64,000 nt of DNA from Trebouxia sp. TZW2008 (Eukaryota; Chlorophyta; Trebouxiophyceae; Trebouxiales; Trebouxiaceae). The notes under the pieces are model-generated. The model was not told where the DNA came from and ran no database searches. It was given only the letters and a program-made list of their open reading frames with translations. Position numbers and translations under genes: made by a program. The stretch covers positions 92,244-156,243 of the forward strand of contig BDIU01000046.1 in the NCBI GenBank assembly GCA_002118135.1, read 5' to 3'. This document shows, in pieces, positions 46,401-56,032 of this stretch. Position 1 is the first letter of the stretch, and each line of letters starts with the position of its first letter.

Positions 46401-49266
46401 TGCATGCCTGGGTGCTCCTGGGCTGGTGACACTTAAGGTCTGGACAGCCACTTGATCCTGCATCAGCAGCACAATGACTGATTGCTGCCACTGTGCTGTG
46501 AACAGCAATTTGTCCTCCCATCTCAAAGTTGTAAGGCATCACAGGCTGAGGCTCCCATTTGAAGGGGTCACCATTGATGTGTGAGGGGGCAGCTGCCTCT
46601 TGCATGCCTGGGTGCTGCTGTGCTGGTGACACCTGGGCTGTAAACAGCCACTTGTCCCTGCATCAGCAGTACAATGAGTAGTTGCTGTCAATTTTTGTTT
46701 GATCAACAGTTCAGAAGGGCCTTTGACCATGCTCAGTTGAGGTACTGCTTTTGCTGGGCTTGCAAGATGGCGTCAGAGGCTGCTGAGATATCTTGACAAA
46801 TGCAACAAGGTACGCAGTGAGAACAACAAAGAGCCTGTGCTGAGGTCCTGATGCCTATAAACTTAGCTGCACAGAGTTAGCAAGAGTAAGTACTATACCT
46901 GAGGGCATAGCACTGCTTGAGCAGAGTGCACACTTCCTCAGTTTCCTCGTTGATGGCTGGCTCTGGAGTGATGACCCGGCAGTACTGATCATGCATAGCA
47001 GCATCCTCAATGATCTGCAATCATCACAAGGTACATCACAATTGCAGCTACACAATCGAGGCATTGCATGTGTAAGCAGAATCATGCAAGCAGCACATTT
47101 ACAGTGCAGGTTCATGGCGCAGCTATTCAAAGCTCACGCAAAGATGCATCAGGCTGCATTCAACAAAAAGCTGCACGCACAGTTGAGACAACATGTGTCA
47201 ACCAAGCACTCACATACAGGTGCTAGTGATACTTGCATTAAGTTGACAATGACAGTAACAATGACTGCGCCAGCAATAGCAAGCTTGACAGAGATAATGA
47301 CAGTGACAGTGACAGAAACAGTGTCTGACCTTGCCAGTATTCATGAGGTCCACCGCAGTGCTGAGGGTGTGTGCGGGGGGAGGGGCGGGGGGTGGGGCTT
47401 GGTGAGCATATGCTGGGATGGAGTGAGGCACATAGCCAGCGGCGGCAGGGGCGTAAGGAGCCACAGCACCTGCTGCTGGTATGTGTGGAGCATGTGACAC
47501 ATGTGAGGCGTGCGTCACATGGGGCACATGGGGCTGCAGTCACAAAACCCTGTAAGCACTGGATACATGTGAAGCATTTGCTGGGGTGAGGCACGTAGCC
47601 AGTAGCAGCAGGTGCATAGGGAGCGACAGCACCTGCTGCTGGCATGTGTGGGTCATGTGACACATGTGGGGCGTGCATCACATGGGGCACATGGGGCTGC
47701 AGGCAGACACTTCTGTCAGCATATGCTCAATGAGGGCATGCTTTCTCTCTGGTATATGTTATGTGCCTACCTTGTGAGAAACGCCAAACGTTTGTCAGCA
47801 GCTGTCTGGGCATCACAAAGCTAGCAAGGCTTCAGCTTTGCTGCCCATCATGTGACTAAGCTTCAGAGCTCAGTCTGATGTAGAGAGAGGCACATCACAG
47901 CAAGTGCTTGAGGAATGAGCAAGAGCAGACAGGCTTGACATGTCTGAAATGCAGGATTGCATGCATAGAGAGCGCCTGCTGCTGCCTCTAGCATGCAATG
48001 ATTAGAGTTTGGTTGTGACAGGAGTCAAGGCACCTGCCTGAAGTGATGCACACAGGCACGACATGTCTGAGGTGCAGCGATGCATGCATGCGTTCAGAGT
48101 GTCTGTTGCTGACTCCAGCATGCAGTGACGTGAGTTCACTTGCGGCAGGCATATGTGCACCTGTTTGAAATGATCATTGATGAACTCACGGCCGCCATGA
48201 CTGCTTCGGTCTGCAGGTCCTGTAAATGCATGCGCTGCTTTGCTGGCAACTGGATCATCCTCCTGCAAAGCACAACAGAACGCGTTTTACTGATGAAAGG
48301 AGTTGACAAGCTGTGCCTACATGATGAGCTCCTACTGACAAAGGCATGATGCAACTCATGCAAATTTTGATGCAAGAATTGCTGAGCTGTGCCTGCATGA
48401 CACAATGCTGCTGATGGAGGCACAAAGAAACTATATAAATTGAAATTTGGGCATGACAAACTGCTGCTGAGAAAGGCATCACAAGACTACAATTTTGCTG
48501 ACCACATGGCATTCAGCTTTGACAATGCCTGCATGACAAGCTGCTGCTGACAAAGGCATCATGAACCTGTACAAACTGAACTTTGGGCATGACAAAACAA
48601 AGGCATGAGACAATTTTGCTGACCACTCGGCGCCCAGCTTTGACAATGCCAAGGTGATCAGGGCGGTGAGTCTGGTCCCACTCATCCTCAGTGATCTCAT
48701 CACGCACAGCAGATGCCTTTCTTGGAGATACAGATGCATCACCCACATCCAGGGATGGCTGCCGTGTCTGCAAGCAACAATTTGCAGTGAGATACACAAG
48801 AACGTACAGGAGAAACAGGTGGCCTGATTTGTGCTGATAAGCTTACAGCATCTATCCTCAAATGATGCCTGCTGGTTGCTTTGTTCTCGGCGCTTTTGTG
48901 TGGCGAGCCGAGGCCGTCCTGATCAACCACATCTCCACGCCGAGCTCTGACCCTTCGTGGGCTATACGACCTGCAGCATGTGCGCAAACATTCCGTATGC
49001 GCCGCATGTCACAGCTGTGTGAAAGTTCGGCCCAACAGTCGCTGTGCCGCAGCGAGCTGCGAGACTGAATGACATGAACTGAAGCCGTTCGACCGTGGAG
49101 TCACCCACCTTGAGGGTTTGGATTTGATGCGAACGGCGTCGGGAAGATCCAGAGATACACGCGGTAGCAACAAAGCAAGACTCAAGGATGTAGCTGCAAA
49201 CAGGCCGAGGGTGACGATGCCGACTGCGATCGTCAGCCACAGAGGCACGTCAAGGGCAATGCGCAT
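37475..49266 (-). CDS. AMPD: AMP deaminase, plant FAC1-like, membrane-anchored
   Basis: Converts AMP to IMP and ammonia. Exon 1 (from ATG 49266) has an N-terminal TM ([20 protein letters not shown]), as in plant FAC1. Regulatory-region exons follow, including about 48760-48600, 47014-46899 and about 46090-45882 ([17 protein letters not shown]). The catalytic part is clear: 45419-45277 ([20 protein letters not shown]), 44746-44589 (metal-binding [25 protein letters not shown]), 44142-44016 ([17 protein letters not shown]), 43339-43148 ([16 protein letters not shown]), 40205-40065, 39670-39469 ([14 protein letters not shown]), 38890-38775 ([19 protein letters not shown]), 38372-38199 ([17 protein letters not shown]), 37946-37872 and 37666-37475 ([13 protein letters not shown]). 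All catalytic junctions checked are in phase. Introns are long and full of partial exon copies. Exons between 49100 and 47020 are only partly resolved. Confidence 0.92.
39600..39865 (-). repeat. duplicated AMPD exon start
   Basis: The start of the exon at 39670 ([20 protein letters not shown] with CAC/TAG acceptor context) is copied upstream in the intron at about 39745-39865, including the HNPAY part, with a few substitutions. Confidence 0.85.
40140..40460 (-). repeat. copies of the AMPD exon start at 40205
   Basis: CCTGCTCCTTGTA-AC-TT-TACAGC-GAGGCAGCTGCAAGCAA on the plus strand appears at about 40170-40216 (exon) and 40308-40355, with a weaker version near 40420-40460. Confidence 0.75.
40500..42060. 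repeat. degenerate repeat-rich AMPD intron
   Basis: Low-complexity CAGCAT-type runs (40490-40690) lead into diverged units of several hundred bases. Markers include GCAGCATGGAT-TTTGCAGTAGCTTCT at 41162 and 41848, and CAGCAGAAG-TGCTGCAAGC near 41080, 41310 and 41990. No coding capacity is supported. Confidence 0.6.
42180..43210 (-). repeat. nine-copy array of an AMPD exon end and donor
   Basis: The exon end encoding [16 protein letters not shown] and its donor (43148-43200) recurs eight times downstream in the intron, centred near 42205, 42330, 42455, 42590, 42700, 42805, 42925 and 43035. On the plus strand the core is GAGCCAGAGGACATTGTCTG, then AGAGCTTGTTCTGGCAGTACC. Spacing is about 105-130 bp. 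Confidence 0.88.
43240..43745 (-). repeat. copies of AMPD exon starts (43339 and part of 44016)
   Basis: The exon region [15 protein letters not shown] with acceptor (43255-43345) is copied at about 43440-43550 and, shorter, at about 43625-43690. The last copy runs directly into a piece resembling the exon end at 44016 (TTTGATGAAGATCT, CCAAAGGGG-TGTACTTG). Confidence 0.8.
44155..44635 (-). repeat. four copies of the AMPD exon end at 44589
   Basis: GTGAGCTTGAGGGACTCAAA followed by a GACCTCCTGCA-like block at 44591 (exon end, SLKLTG) recurs near 44163, 44348 and 44433. Confidence 0.8.
46000..46665 (-). repeat. four copies of the AMPD exon start near 46090
   Basis: A unit encoding [20 protein letters not shown] and its acceptor occurs at about 46003-46125, 46160-46265, 46330-46445 and 46535-46660. 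Only the first continues into the rest of the exon. Confidence 0.82.
47415..47705 (-). repeat. two-copy repeat of about 165 bp in AMPD
   Basis: GTGAGGCAC-TAGCCAG to CACATGGGGCACATGGGGCT occurs twice, ending near 47538 and 47702. It encodes an Ala/Pro/His-rich stretch on the minus strand, so part may be exonic. Confidence 0.75.
48140..48640. repeat. diverged repeats in AMPD N-terminal introns
   Basis: TGCATGACAAGCTGCTGCTG, AAAGGCATCA and ATTTTGCTGACCAC-type blocks recur at about 48390-48500 and 48520-48640. The last block overlaps the edge of the exon encoding [11 protein letters not shown]. Confidence 0.55.
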
Positions 49267-49673
49267 CGGCCGAGAGGCTTCTGATCAGGCAGATGCCTGC
49301 GTGATGCTCGTGTTACAGCATTGATGCCGTGAGTTGCCCGCAAACTCTTCCGGTATGCTGCCAGGAGCGCAAAACTGCACATTCGGTTACAGACGTTGAG
49401 TAAGGCTGCAGTGCACTCATGCACGCACGAACAGACATGCTAAAAGTTGCATTCTGATTCCCAGCGTCTGAGTTGACTCGCTTTTTGTGAGCTCTTACCT
49501 TCACAGAGGCTATTCAGTAGCCTTGCCCCTTTCGATGCCTGCAGTCCGCCAAAGCAGCAAGCCTTTGCGCAGAACTGTTGCAGAGCTGATTTTGTTGGTG
49601 TGCTGAAGCAGTAGGCTTTTTTGCACCACCGAAACATGAAGTTCGACGTGCCGGATCAGTAGTCGGAAAAGTG
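49267..49673. promoter_or_regulatory. divergent promoter, AMPD / three-RRM gene
   Basis: A 407-bp gap between divergent ATGs (49266 minus, 49674 plus) holds both 5' UTRs and promoters. No element is named. Confidence 0.4.
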
Positions 49674-52600
49674 ATGGAACGCGAGCTGTCGGGCCCGATC
49701 GGGGTGGACGTCGGAACTCCTCCGGGCGCGAGCGAGATCGGACAGCCGGTCGGGCACTCAAACCTGTATGTGAAGAACCTACCGCCGGATGCGGACGAGC
49801 CAGCACTGTGGTCACTGTTCTCCCAGTGTGGCACCATCGAAGCAGGTCGGGGTTGTTCGAGCTTGTCTTGGCATCACGTAGTGTACATCATTGTGCATGT
49901 CGCAGATGGATGCCGGTGTTTCAGTCCATCAAGGCGATTTGCACTGCAACTGCACGCTTAGATCGTTGACTGCATCGGCAACGACGCGTTGGGGCTTAAG
50001 CGCTGAACGCGCTTCTCAAGTGGCACATCGCGCTTGAGTTGGAGTGAAACAAGAGTTTGCATTTGCGGACGTAGATGGCACGCGCATTGCCTGCTTGCAA
50101 GGGCGTGCGCAACAGCACCATGCAGTGATACCGTTGCTTGCGTGCACGCCACGACAAGCAGTCTGGTCAAACATTACTGCAGATTGCGCTTGCAGCTTGG
50201 AGGCAAGACTGCTCCTGACGAAAGAAATGCCCTATTCTGAAGCTGTCTCATGCTGTCTGCAGCAAGGGTTGTCAGGTCAAAGGCTCAGACCAGCAAAGGT
50301 TATGGCTTCGTCAAATTCCAGCATGTGCAACAAGCTTTGGACGCTATCCGTACGCTGCATGGACACAAGTGGCAGAGCTATCAGTTAGAGGTCAAGTTTG
50401 CGGACCAGGATGCAGGACCCCCTTTGTCAGGTCACCTTCTTGCTGTCATTGATGATCAGTATTGTGTCAGTCAAATCTGGAACCTGTCTTCCTCTTTGCA
50501 CATCAATCGATGGAAGTTTGCTTTCTGCTTGGTGATCACTGAATGAATACATGGCTGCTGCAGGCAGCGGCGCAACACCAAGCGACAATTTGTACATTAG
50601 GGTACGTGTCTGCATGCCGCCATTGCACTGTTGCTCACGTGTACCTGCAGACAAGCCTCGATCTTGAGACATTGTAGCTGCAATGAGCGTTGAGTTCATA
50701 TTGTGACTGCAGAATTAACCCGACGCCATCAATATACTGCTTGCCACATGCATATATGTGACTAAACAAGAAGCAAGTGCAGGCAACTTGTGAACAGGAT
50801 TGAGTTTGAGCTTGTACTGTGACTGCAGAATCTACCCAATGCCATTATCACACTGCTTGCCTCTCACACATATGCATGTTCCCCAAGCAAGCTGCAAGTC
50901 CAGACAACTTGTGCTTAGCACTGACAACTTGTGCTTAGAACTGAGTCTGGGCTTGAACCATGATAGCAAGGCTACCCATCACATTGCTTGCCTCTCGCAT
51001 GCGTATATGTTCTCCCAACAAGCTGCAAGCGCAGGCAACTTGTGACTAGGACTGAGGTCGAGCTTGCATTGTGACTGCAGAATCTACCCAATGACTGGGG
51101 CGACATGGAACTTGGGCAGCTGTTTGCACAGTATGGCACTGTGCTGGAATGCCGAGTTCTGCACAATGGGGACATGACTAGAGGAGCTGGTGCCCTTGTC
51201 AGAATGGGCTCAGTACAACAAGCAACTGCGGCCATCGAAGGTCTGAACAATGTGGGCAATGGCACAGGCCTTCCTCTCCTTGTTAGGTGACTCAGCACTC
51301 ACGACTGCTTGCGCTCTATGTCAAGAAACTCAAACAGCAATGTCTGGCCCCATTGTTCACCACAATTTGTCTTGATTAGTCTTGTTGACCTCTCGCTTGC
51401 AACATCATATTTGCCATCTTGACTCAGCAAAACGCATCTGATGTGTGTGAATGTGACCGTATGTAAGGCATGTCATGGCTACATCCACGTTTGATGCAGA
51501 GTTTGCAACAGACCAGGCCATGTGACCAAATGACAAATAATGCTACAAATGCTATCAAACCTTGTAACAGATTGCTGCATTCCTATCCATATGCATTGAC
51601 TTGGGCATTGGTTAATGTCTGCAAAAAGTTTTCTGCCTCAGGTATAAAAGCTGACGAATAGTGAGCAGCTCATGCAATGCAGGTTTGCTGACACACCAGA
51701 AGAGAAAGCCAGGAAACTAGCCAAGAAGACATCCTTGCCTTCAAGCAAACTCACCTCATATGATCTGTTGCAAAGCCTGGCTGGTCAGTATCAGCTCACC
51801 ATGGATGGAGTACACCCTGGCTTGCCCGCTGGCTTTGCAGGCTTCAGTGCAACAGGAGTGCCAGATGGCGCAAGTGAGCACTCTGTGCATTTTGCTTCAT
51901 GATACCTCGTAACGATGCATTCAACCTGGCTCGTCAGTATCAATTGACCATGGATGGCATGCACCCTGGCTTGCCAGCCGAATTTGCAGGCATCAGTGCA
52001 ACAAGGATGCCAGATGGTGCAAGTGAGCATTCTGTGCATCCTGCTTCATGACGCATTGCTTGGTGCACTCAAGTTGCCTGGTCAGTATCTGCTCACCATG
52101 ATAAGAGTGCACCCTTGCTTGCCAGCCGCTTTTGCTGGCTTCAGTGCAACTGGGTTGCCAAATGCTGCAAGTAAGTGCCTCATCATCTATCTACACTGTG
52201 CTCCATGACATTTCAGTTGACGCGTTCCTGGCTGTGCTGATTTAGGCCTGTGCAGCGCGAGTGCTCAAGCACTACACCGGCAACCGCCCAGCTCTGAGTG
52301 TAAACAGCTCGCACTCCAATGACTGTATACAGTCAATGTTTAGCTTGTGCCAACCAGGCGGCTATCCCATGGACTTTGATGCCCTGTGTGATTTGTGCAT
52401 GCATGGTGCAGGCGGCAGGGCCACACCGGTCAACACAGCAGGGTTGCATCCAGCTGGGCCTGTTCCTCCTCAATGTAGTCCATTCAATGACCACGCCATT
52501 GGCATCACAACCCCCGCTGGGCAGATAGAAGCCTGTGGCAGCTTTACCACTGCTGACACATCCTACCCACCGTTTGCGCATGATCTGCACAATGTACTGG

Positions 52601-53052
52601 CTGCCTCACCTGGCTTGATGGGGTTGGGTGGGGGGCCGTCAGTGACCCCAATGAGTAACCTGCATCTTGGGCTTGATGGGTCGCTGAGTCAGCATTTGCC
52701 TCCGCAAACCTTGCCAGGATGCAACAGTGTGGCTGCCGGCAGTGTTCTTCTTCCTGGCATGGCATCTCAGCTACAACCCTCTGCACCAAGCACGCCTTGC
52801 AGCTTGTATGTGAAGAACCTACCAGCCGAGACCGATCGCTTGTTTCTGTATGAGAGGTTTGCGCCGCACGGTGCTGTCCACAGTGTAAAAGTTTTGTCGG
52901 ATGCGCAAACAGGCAAGTGCAAGGGTGTTGGCTTTGTAAATTATGGTGATGCTCACGGGGCTTTCAAGGCAATTGACGCTTTGCATGGATCCAAGATAGG
53001 TGACAAGTTTCTGCATGTCAGTTTGCAGACTCATAAGGGTTGCCCTGGGTAG
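49674..53052 (+). CDS. three-RRM RNA-binding protein, ELAV/CELF-like layout
   Basis: Starts at the ATG of MERELSGPIGVDVG. RRM1 is NLYVKNLPPDADEPALWSLF, completed by SKGYGFVKF in an exon at about 50268-50431. A short exon ending NLYIR joins NLPNDWGDMELGQLF at 51081 to make RRM2 (weak RNP1, GAGALVRM). A linker exon from about 51683 carries ADTPEEKARKLAKKTS. A large last exon ends with RRM3 (SLYVKNLPAETDRLFLYERF, KGVGFVNY) and a stop at 53052. Two adjacent RRMs, a long linker and a C-terminal RRM are seen in ELAV/CELF-type proteins, which regulate mRNA splicing, stability or translation. Orthology is not claimed. Intron arrays flank RRM2 and the linker exon. Confidence 0.82.
50700..51095 (+). 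repeat. four copies of the RRM2 exon start
   Basis: TGTGACTGCAGAATCTACCCAATG at the exon start (51070-51093) recurs near 50703 and 50818, with a weaker copy near 50960. Each is followed or preceded by CTTGCC, CATATATG-type and GCAGGCAACTTGTG blocks. Units are about 115-140 bp. Confidence 0.82.
51775..52175 (+). repeat. three copies of the linker exon end and donor
   Basis: The exon end encoding GQYQLTMDGVHPGLPAGFAG plus donor (about 51780-51880) is repeated at about 51928-52030 and 52076-52175, with spacing of about 148 bp. Translations stay recognisable, and each ends at a GTGAG- or GTAAG-type donor. Confidence 0.88.
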
Positions 53053-54012
53053 TGGTAGCGTAGCAGTCAGACTGGGGGCTAAATGTTGTATTGCAGCAGA
53101 TCCAACATGTGTTGACAGGTTTTATATATGCAAGCTTACCTACAGCGCGTACAATTGGTCGTGGGTGCACTTGCTTCTTTCTTCCCCGCTCAGGTTTGGT
53201 CTCATACTTGCAACTTGCGTGGGCAAACTTATTTTCAACACTTTGTGCTTTTCTTTACATGGATATGCAGGACGAGAATACGACAGGTCTAGTGAAACAT
53301 ATGAGGTAAACTGATTGGCAAGTTTGCCTCGAGCAGCAGAGGTTTTGAAAGCATGGAACAGGGTAGCTGTCAATATGCCCCATGCAGCAAACATGTATGA
53401 TGGGAGCTGAAGCATTTCAAAATAGAGTGTACCTTAGAACTTTTTCTCTTCAATACTGCCAGATTTGCAGATATACCATCGCCCCGCCATGTTCTTTTCC
53501 TGCTGGTTTGTATGGGCTTGCAGGGGTTGGTGAAAGGTCAGAGCCACAAATGAGATGCTTTGTGCGTTTTCAAATACAGCTTATGCAGCAAGACAGTCTC
53601 ATTGCATTGAAGCTGTGTCTGAGAGGTACTGACGATCCTACAAGAGCTGCTAGCTTGACATATTGATTTGTGTACAGTATTGATGGCGTCATCTACTTGC
53701 GCTCAGATTTGAAAGAGTCCCCAATCTCAAGCGCAGACATTTGCAACACATTTTTGCTCCGATGCCTGCTGCATGCTTATGCCAACATGCTCCACCTGCA
53801 ATACATGAGCACAAACGAGCCTTGCAGTGCATTGCAATTTCGGTTCGGAAGTTTTGTGAGTGCAATTCCAGTCACTCTGGCACAACCATGCAGATAAACA
53901 TTTGATCAGACTAATTCTGTCAGAAGCTTTGCTGATCGGCAGCATGGAAGGCACAAATATACTGCGCATTGGTAGAAATGGAACAGACATATAAACTTTG
54001 AGGAATTTGTAC
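53053..54012. other. convergent region between three-RRM and VHL-domain genes
   Basis: No gene is assigned. The 3' part of the VHL-domain gene may extend in here on the minus strand. Short plus-strand frames at 53382-53666 and 53670-53897 have no recognised domain. Confidence 0.35.
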
Positions 54013-55708
54013 CTGATCGATGATGTCTTGAGTGACCAAGGCTGCTAAGATGTCAGGGCATGCTGTGGGACAGCCAGCATCTTGCCAAGTGTCTACTGGC
54101 GCAGTCAACTGCACTATGTCCCTCAGCTGCATTAGACGCCATATCATCATCATGATTGCGTCATTTGGATACATTTTAGTGAGGTGCTAGAACCCAGCTG
54201 GGTGCATACAGAAGCAACATGTGCATGCATACACTGGCCAAGTCAAAGGCCAAACTACCGTCATCATTGCGTCATTTGCATGCATCTAGTGACCCAGCTG
54301 AGTGCATCCATGTACAAAAGCAACGTGCAGAGGCCAGATCAACAGCTGTGTGAGACTGCAAAGACAGCAACGCAGGCAGCACCAATGCCACTTACAATGT
54401 GTCCCGGAAGGCAGCCCAGATGAAAGATAGATTGACTGTTCAGTGGTTCTGATCCTTGATTTGACTGTCTATGGCAGCCAGCACACGCTTTGCTGCAACT
54501 GCAATGGCTGTCTGGAAGCTTGCCAAAGCAAGTGGGCCCTCTGTGAATGATGTCTTGCAAGGATTTGCCTTTTTTGACTTGTCTGCAGAAGAAAAACGAC
54601 TCAGCAGCTATGCTTTCAGATCTGTGCGCCGGGCTGCAGTTGGTTTCTGCACGAATGCTGTTGCAAATTGTCCATGCACAAAGCAGGACAAGTCATCACT
54701 TGCCATGCAGTGCCATTGCAGCAGATGCTTTGTCTGAACTCAGCCTCAATCATTGTTTGACAATTTCTGGATGGCACATAAACCATAGAGCACTATCTCC
54801 CACCTGTTTTGGCTGATTTCCTGCAGCACTGAGTGCATGGGTCCTGTGTATAGTAGTTTGCTCAGACTATAGTGGCATAGCAGCAGCATCTGGACGGCCG
54901 CTTTGAAGTTTCTCGGAAAGCCAATGTTGTGAGATTCCTGTGCAAACGCAGTCAACAAGTCACCATTTGTCTAAGCATTGGATCAGTTGAAACCAGCAGG
55001 TTTTGCCGCTTCTGCGGCATACAAGCAAAGCAAGAAGTTGCGTCACCTGCCATGTCAGCACAGGCGGTGCTGTGATGCTGACTTCCTGTGTGTCCCATAC
55101 TGACGCAAAAATCGCCTGCGAGTCCCGTCAGGAGTCAGCCCATATTGCAAGCCCTATCAAACTTCAGCCCGAGCTGAACAATGCACCAACATCAGCCATG
55201 CTGTTGAAACAGACCTGAGCTGCATTGGCCATCAAGCGTCTTCCTGTGGAGACTTCTCTGAAGATCCAACAGTGATTGTGGTAAGTCAGATACCTGCCAA
55301 ACACATGTCTTTTGCAGCTATGTGAGTGAAAAAGTGACCAGCTAGCAGTGCTTCGTGGTTATTGCTGTACGTTTTGCGGGTCTCAGGCCCCAATGTAGAG
55401 TAGGCAACCTACAGCGCGGCATGTTGAACTGTCAGTGTGGATGAGAAGAGACAGCAGCCATGTCACTGCTTTTGTGACCAGCACTGCACCTCATGTCCAT
55501 CAAAGTCCAGCCACAATGCCCGAACTGGCTCATTGTGTTGGTTGCAGAATATCAGTTTGGCAATGTCTTTGGACTTGAGCGACATGAGCCTGGCCCGCAC
55601 TGCAGCCGTGTTGGGATCTGCAAGTCTGATGAGCTCGGTCTCCTGCAGGCTCCGGTCCCGATACCGATGCATCTCCTTGCAGCTTTGCAGCTGCGGCTTA
55701 GCCGACAT
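54013..55708 (-). CDS. VHL beta-domain protein, 3' end unresolved
   Basis: Exon 55708-55490 encodes KDIAKLIFCNQHNEPVRAL and WLDFDGHE, matching the VHL beta-domain signature (FCN ... V ... W.(N/D)FDG). Exon 55408-55294 continues AYSTLGPETRKTYSNNHEAL and AGHFFTH, in the place of the VHL YPTLPPG segment. A probable exon at about 55254-55213 (GRRLMANAAQ) joins in phase to an exon at about 54925-54853 (GFPRNFKAAVQMLLLCHY). Another plausible exon is 54126-54013 (APVDTWQDAG). In animals VHL is the substrate receptor of a cullin-2 E3 ligase. The algal role is unknown, and the VHL alpha (elongin-binding) part is not evident. The 3' exon chain is uncertain. Confidence 0.6.
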
Positions 55709-56032
55709 ATTGCCAGCTCAAGCGCTTCTCGCAGCCCCCCACAGACTGCAGGCAAGCTAATGCATGCCTCAGCAAGCAAAGCAATCGCTTGAAGTTTTGA
55801 ACTTTGCACCTATGACCTGGCAGCGTTCAATATTAGTCATCTTCGAGTATGACGAGAGGAAAGCCCTTAGTCACTAGTTGCCTTCGACTGCGTGTTGCAA
55901 GTTCGCAAGATCGATCGGGCGTGCGAAAGCACCGTTCCGAATGTTGTCTGTCTCTGCAGCACCGTCCTGATCGTCTGTCTAGACTCCGCCGACCTTTTCC
56001 GCTAATATGCTTTTGCAGCAGGAACAGCCACA
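55709..56032. promoter_or_regulatory. divergent promoter, VHL-domain / lipase genes
   Basis: A 324-bp gap between divergent ATGs. No motif is claimed. Confidence 0.4.

Noticed and set aside
52333..52789. Minus-strand open frames across the three-RRM last exon
   Set aside because: They are shadows of the plus-strand coding exon, which ends in a clear RRM.
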